A stretch of 64,000 bases of DNA from Capnocytophaga haemolytica (lineage in GTDB: Bacteria > Bacteroidota > Bacteroidia > Flavobacteriales > Flavobacteriaceae). The notes under the pieces are model-generated. The model saw only the letters and a program-made list of their open reading frames with translations. It was not told the origin of the DNA and searched no databases. Each line of letters opens with the position of its first letter. The first letter of the stretch is position 1. Made by a program: the position numbers and the translations under genes. Shown here in pieces: positions 62,570 to 64,000 of the stretch. The stretch covers positions 1,842,501 to 1,906,500 of the forward strand of contig NZ_CP014227.1 of the NCBI RefSeq assembly GCF_001553545.1, read 5' to 3'.

Positions 62570-64000
62570 ATGAAAAAGATTGTTTTAATTATAGTTGTGT
62601 TGTTGTACTCTATCCACAGTATAGCGCAAGAAGGAGTTACTCCTGAGGAAAAGAAAAAGTATGGATATTATATGCCTCTTTTTGAGATAGATAAAAAAGA
62701 ATCTTCTATTTATTTTGATGGAAAAAAAGAAGATATAATATCTGCTGAAATAGAAAGACCTTATGGAAGTCAATTTTTACCTATTGATGTAAAAGAAGTC
62801 CCTGCTTGGATAAATATATCAGTTGATATAACCGGACCAAGAGTAGGCTTCAAAAAAATATTTAAAATTATTAATGAGGATGCATCTCCATATGGTGCTT
62901 ATTTAGTCACTACTGGTAATAAAAGAAGTGGAATTTTTTCTCATGATGGGGAGGGATTTGCATTTAGTTCTATAAAATACATTGTGTCTTTCAGATATCA
63001 GATGATTCCTTTACATACTCTTACTTTTCACCGTATATATAGTAGCTTTCTTCCAAGTGATATAAGAATACCTTTATTCGCTAAAGATGGATTTAGCTCA
63101 AAACTGTACGCTTATGAATACCAGCTAATCAATGACCCAAGCCATAAATGGGTGAAAATGGAATACGGATTAGGACATAGCAATTTAAATGTATGTGCAA
63201 AAGATATTTTTGAAGATAGTAAATTCCCTGATATATATGGAGAGCAAATTAATTTACGTGTCGTTTCATATGATTTAGGAAAAGCAGAAAAAGATGAGCT
63301 AGTCTCTTGGTCTGACCCACTAAGATTTACAATTCTCCCTTCAGGTCCAGAAATAATAAATAAAACTATCACTCCCCCTAAATGCGATGGAGAAACTGGT
63401 TCTATTACGCTAGCTTTTAGTCGAAAACTTATAGGAGATCCAAATGAATATGAAACTAATAAAAAAAAACTTGATGATAAGGATTGTTCCTATTTGGGAG
63501 AAACATTATCATTTTCTATTAAGAACCATACTTTAAATAATGCCATTAATTATAAAAATGATACTACCAAAATATTACTTACAACTAATACACTTACATT
63601 ATCTGATATACCCTTTCGAGAAGGAACTAATTATTATGAAGTTCAATTATTTGGAAAATACTACTATAAAAGTTCGTCAGGGTCTCGTAAAAGCATTTCT
63701 CTCTATACCGATGGGGAAAAACAGTCTTTTCGATTTTCCGTCACTATGCCCTCAGCGCTCACAGCAACCGCCACAAGCGCCAATATCACCTGTCACGGTG
63801 CCAATAACGGCTCCATCACCTTCAACATCGCAGGCGGCACGCCTCCCTATAGCTACAGCATTGCCAAAAACAGTGCCCCATTCTCGCCCTATACCCCTTT
63901 TAGCGATAGCTCCAATAAAATCACAAATCTTGCCGCGGGCAACTACAACGTTCATATTCAAGACGCTAACGGTTGCTCAGTAAAAGATGGCATGGGCAAC
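62570..64000 (+). CDS. secreted SprB-repeat surface protein (5' part, continues past window)
   Basis: The first 477 residues are visible and open to the edge. Signal peptide MKKIVLIIVVLLYSIHSIAQ. Residues about 25-390 form a beta-rich domain I do not recognise. From about residue 395 the protein enters an SprB-type repeat (NITCHGANNGSITFNIAGGTPPYSYSI, NLAAGNYNVHIQDANGCS). Family knowledge: such repeats occur in SprB, the mobile gliding adhesin exported by the type IX secretion system. The first 1170 bp are clearly A/T-rich, the repeat part G/C-rich, a sharp change at about 63745. Confidence 0.82.
   Translation, partial: MKKIVLIIVVLLYSIHSIAQEGVTPEEKKKYGYYMPLFEIDKKESSIYFDGKKEDIISAEIERPYGSQFLPIDVKEVPAWINISVDITGPRVGFKKIFKIINEDASPYGAYLVTTGNKRSGIFSHDGEGFAFSSIKYIVSFRYQMIPLHTLTFHRIYSSFLPSDIRIPLFAKDGFSSKLYAYEYQLINDPSHKWVKMEYGLGHSNLNVCAKDIFEDSKFPDIYGEQINLRVVSYDLGKAEKDELVSWSDPLRFTILPSGPEIINKTITPPKCDGETGSITLAFSRKLIGDPNEYETNKKKLDDKDCSYLGETLSFSIKNHTLNNAINYKNDTTKILLTTNTLTLSDIPFREGTNYYEVQLFGKYYYKSSSGSRKSISLYTDGEKQSFRFSVTMPSALTATATSANITCHGANNGSITFNIAGGTPPYSYSIAKNSAPFSPYTPFSDSSNKITNLAAGNYNVHIQDANGCSVKDGMGN

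Noticed and set aside
62585..63372. Minus-strand ORFs within the SprB-repeat gene
   Set aside because: The plus-strand frame has a signal peptide, a -7 element and runs open through an SprB repeat; the minus ORFs show no domain.
1..64000. tRNA or rRNA genes
   Set aside because: I looked for T-loop GGTTCGAAtcc-type stretches and acceptor pairs and found none; a covariance search would settle it.

Overview
The window reads as chromosomal DNA of a flavobacterium, most likely a Capnocytophaga or a close relative (inference, moderate confidence). The reasons are: promoters of the Bacteroidetes type (TTTG, about 19-20 bp, then TAnnTTTG) in front of about thirty genes with hardly any Shine-Dalgarno sequences; a final gene that enters an SprB-type (gliding adhesin) repeat; lipid A synthesis and many lipoproteins; and flavobacterial versions of RecQ, Nth and DnaX. 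Most of the window is housekeeping sequence. No tRNA, rRNA, CRISPR array, insertion sequence or prophage is visible.

Layout. 1-2450: an OmpA-family protein (runs off the left edge), hpf and xerC. 2951-5205: lipoprotein-ruvC-hemW. 5206-8761 (minus): lipoprotein, DEDDh exonuclease/GIY-YIG fusion, rplS, prfA. 8968-9242: a 25 x 11-bp array. 9271-12017: conserved unknown gene, tpiA, hemE. 12098-17216 (minus): serine hydrolase, sucD, PDH E2, PDH E1-alpha. 17548-17833: a 26 x 11-bp array. 18121-22453: recQ, dnaA, thioesterase. 22450-27605 (minus): a five-gene unit (alpha/beta hydrolase, cyclophilin, lpxB, rhomboid protease, WG-repeat-like secreted protein). 27735-30180 (minus): prs-rplY and recO. 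30534-34219 (plus): rlmD, small membrane protein, nth, bioA. Then dprA, lysA, fumC, a GH20 hexosaminidase lipoprotein, lpdA, an AI-2E-type transporter, gyrA, a glycosyltransferase, pckA, a YoeB-type toxin-antitoxin pair, asd, a frameshifted outer-membrane barrel, thrB-deoR-arsC, dnaX, a lipoprotein, PAP2-DUF2851, an unknown gene, a phosphohexomutase, and the start of the SprB-repeat protein.

Working together: PDH E1-alpha, E2 and E3 (lpdA), sucD, fumC and pckA cover pyruvate oxidation, parts of the TCA cycle and the PEP/oxaloacetate node, but the genes are dispersed. asd, thrB and lysA belong to aspartate-family amino-acid synthesis. hemE and hemW serve heme. ruvC, recQ, recO, nth, dprA, dnaX, dnaA, gyrA and xerC make up a large DNA-metabolism set, of which RecQ, Nth and DnaX have all lost their usual metal-binding cysteines.

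The most unusual content is not in genes. Two classes of degenerate, strictly phased short tandem repeats fill intergenic DNA: 11-bp units (six clear loci; consensus CGRAnnnnnnn or relatives) and 7-bp units (ten loci). The 7-mer arrays tend to be palindromic overall, sit on or beside stop codons, and in three genes are translated as the C-terminal part of the protein (rhomboid, LpxB, Nth). Two loci, upstream of rlmD and of gyrA, are homologous composites with an 11-mer array followed by a 7-mer array. The second strong signal is in dnaX: an A10 slippery run with a perfect SD-like motif just upstream and a short hairpin 6 nt downstream, predicted to make both gamma and tau. dnaX and rlmD also look leaderless.
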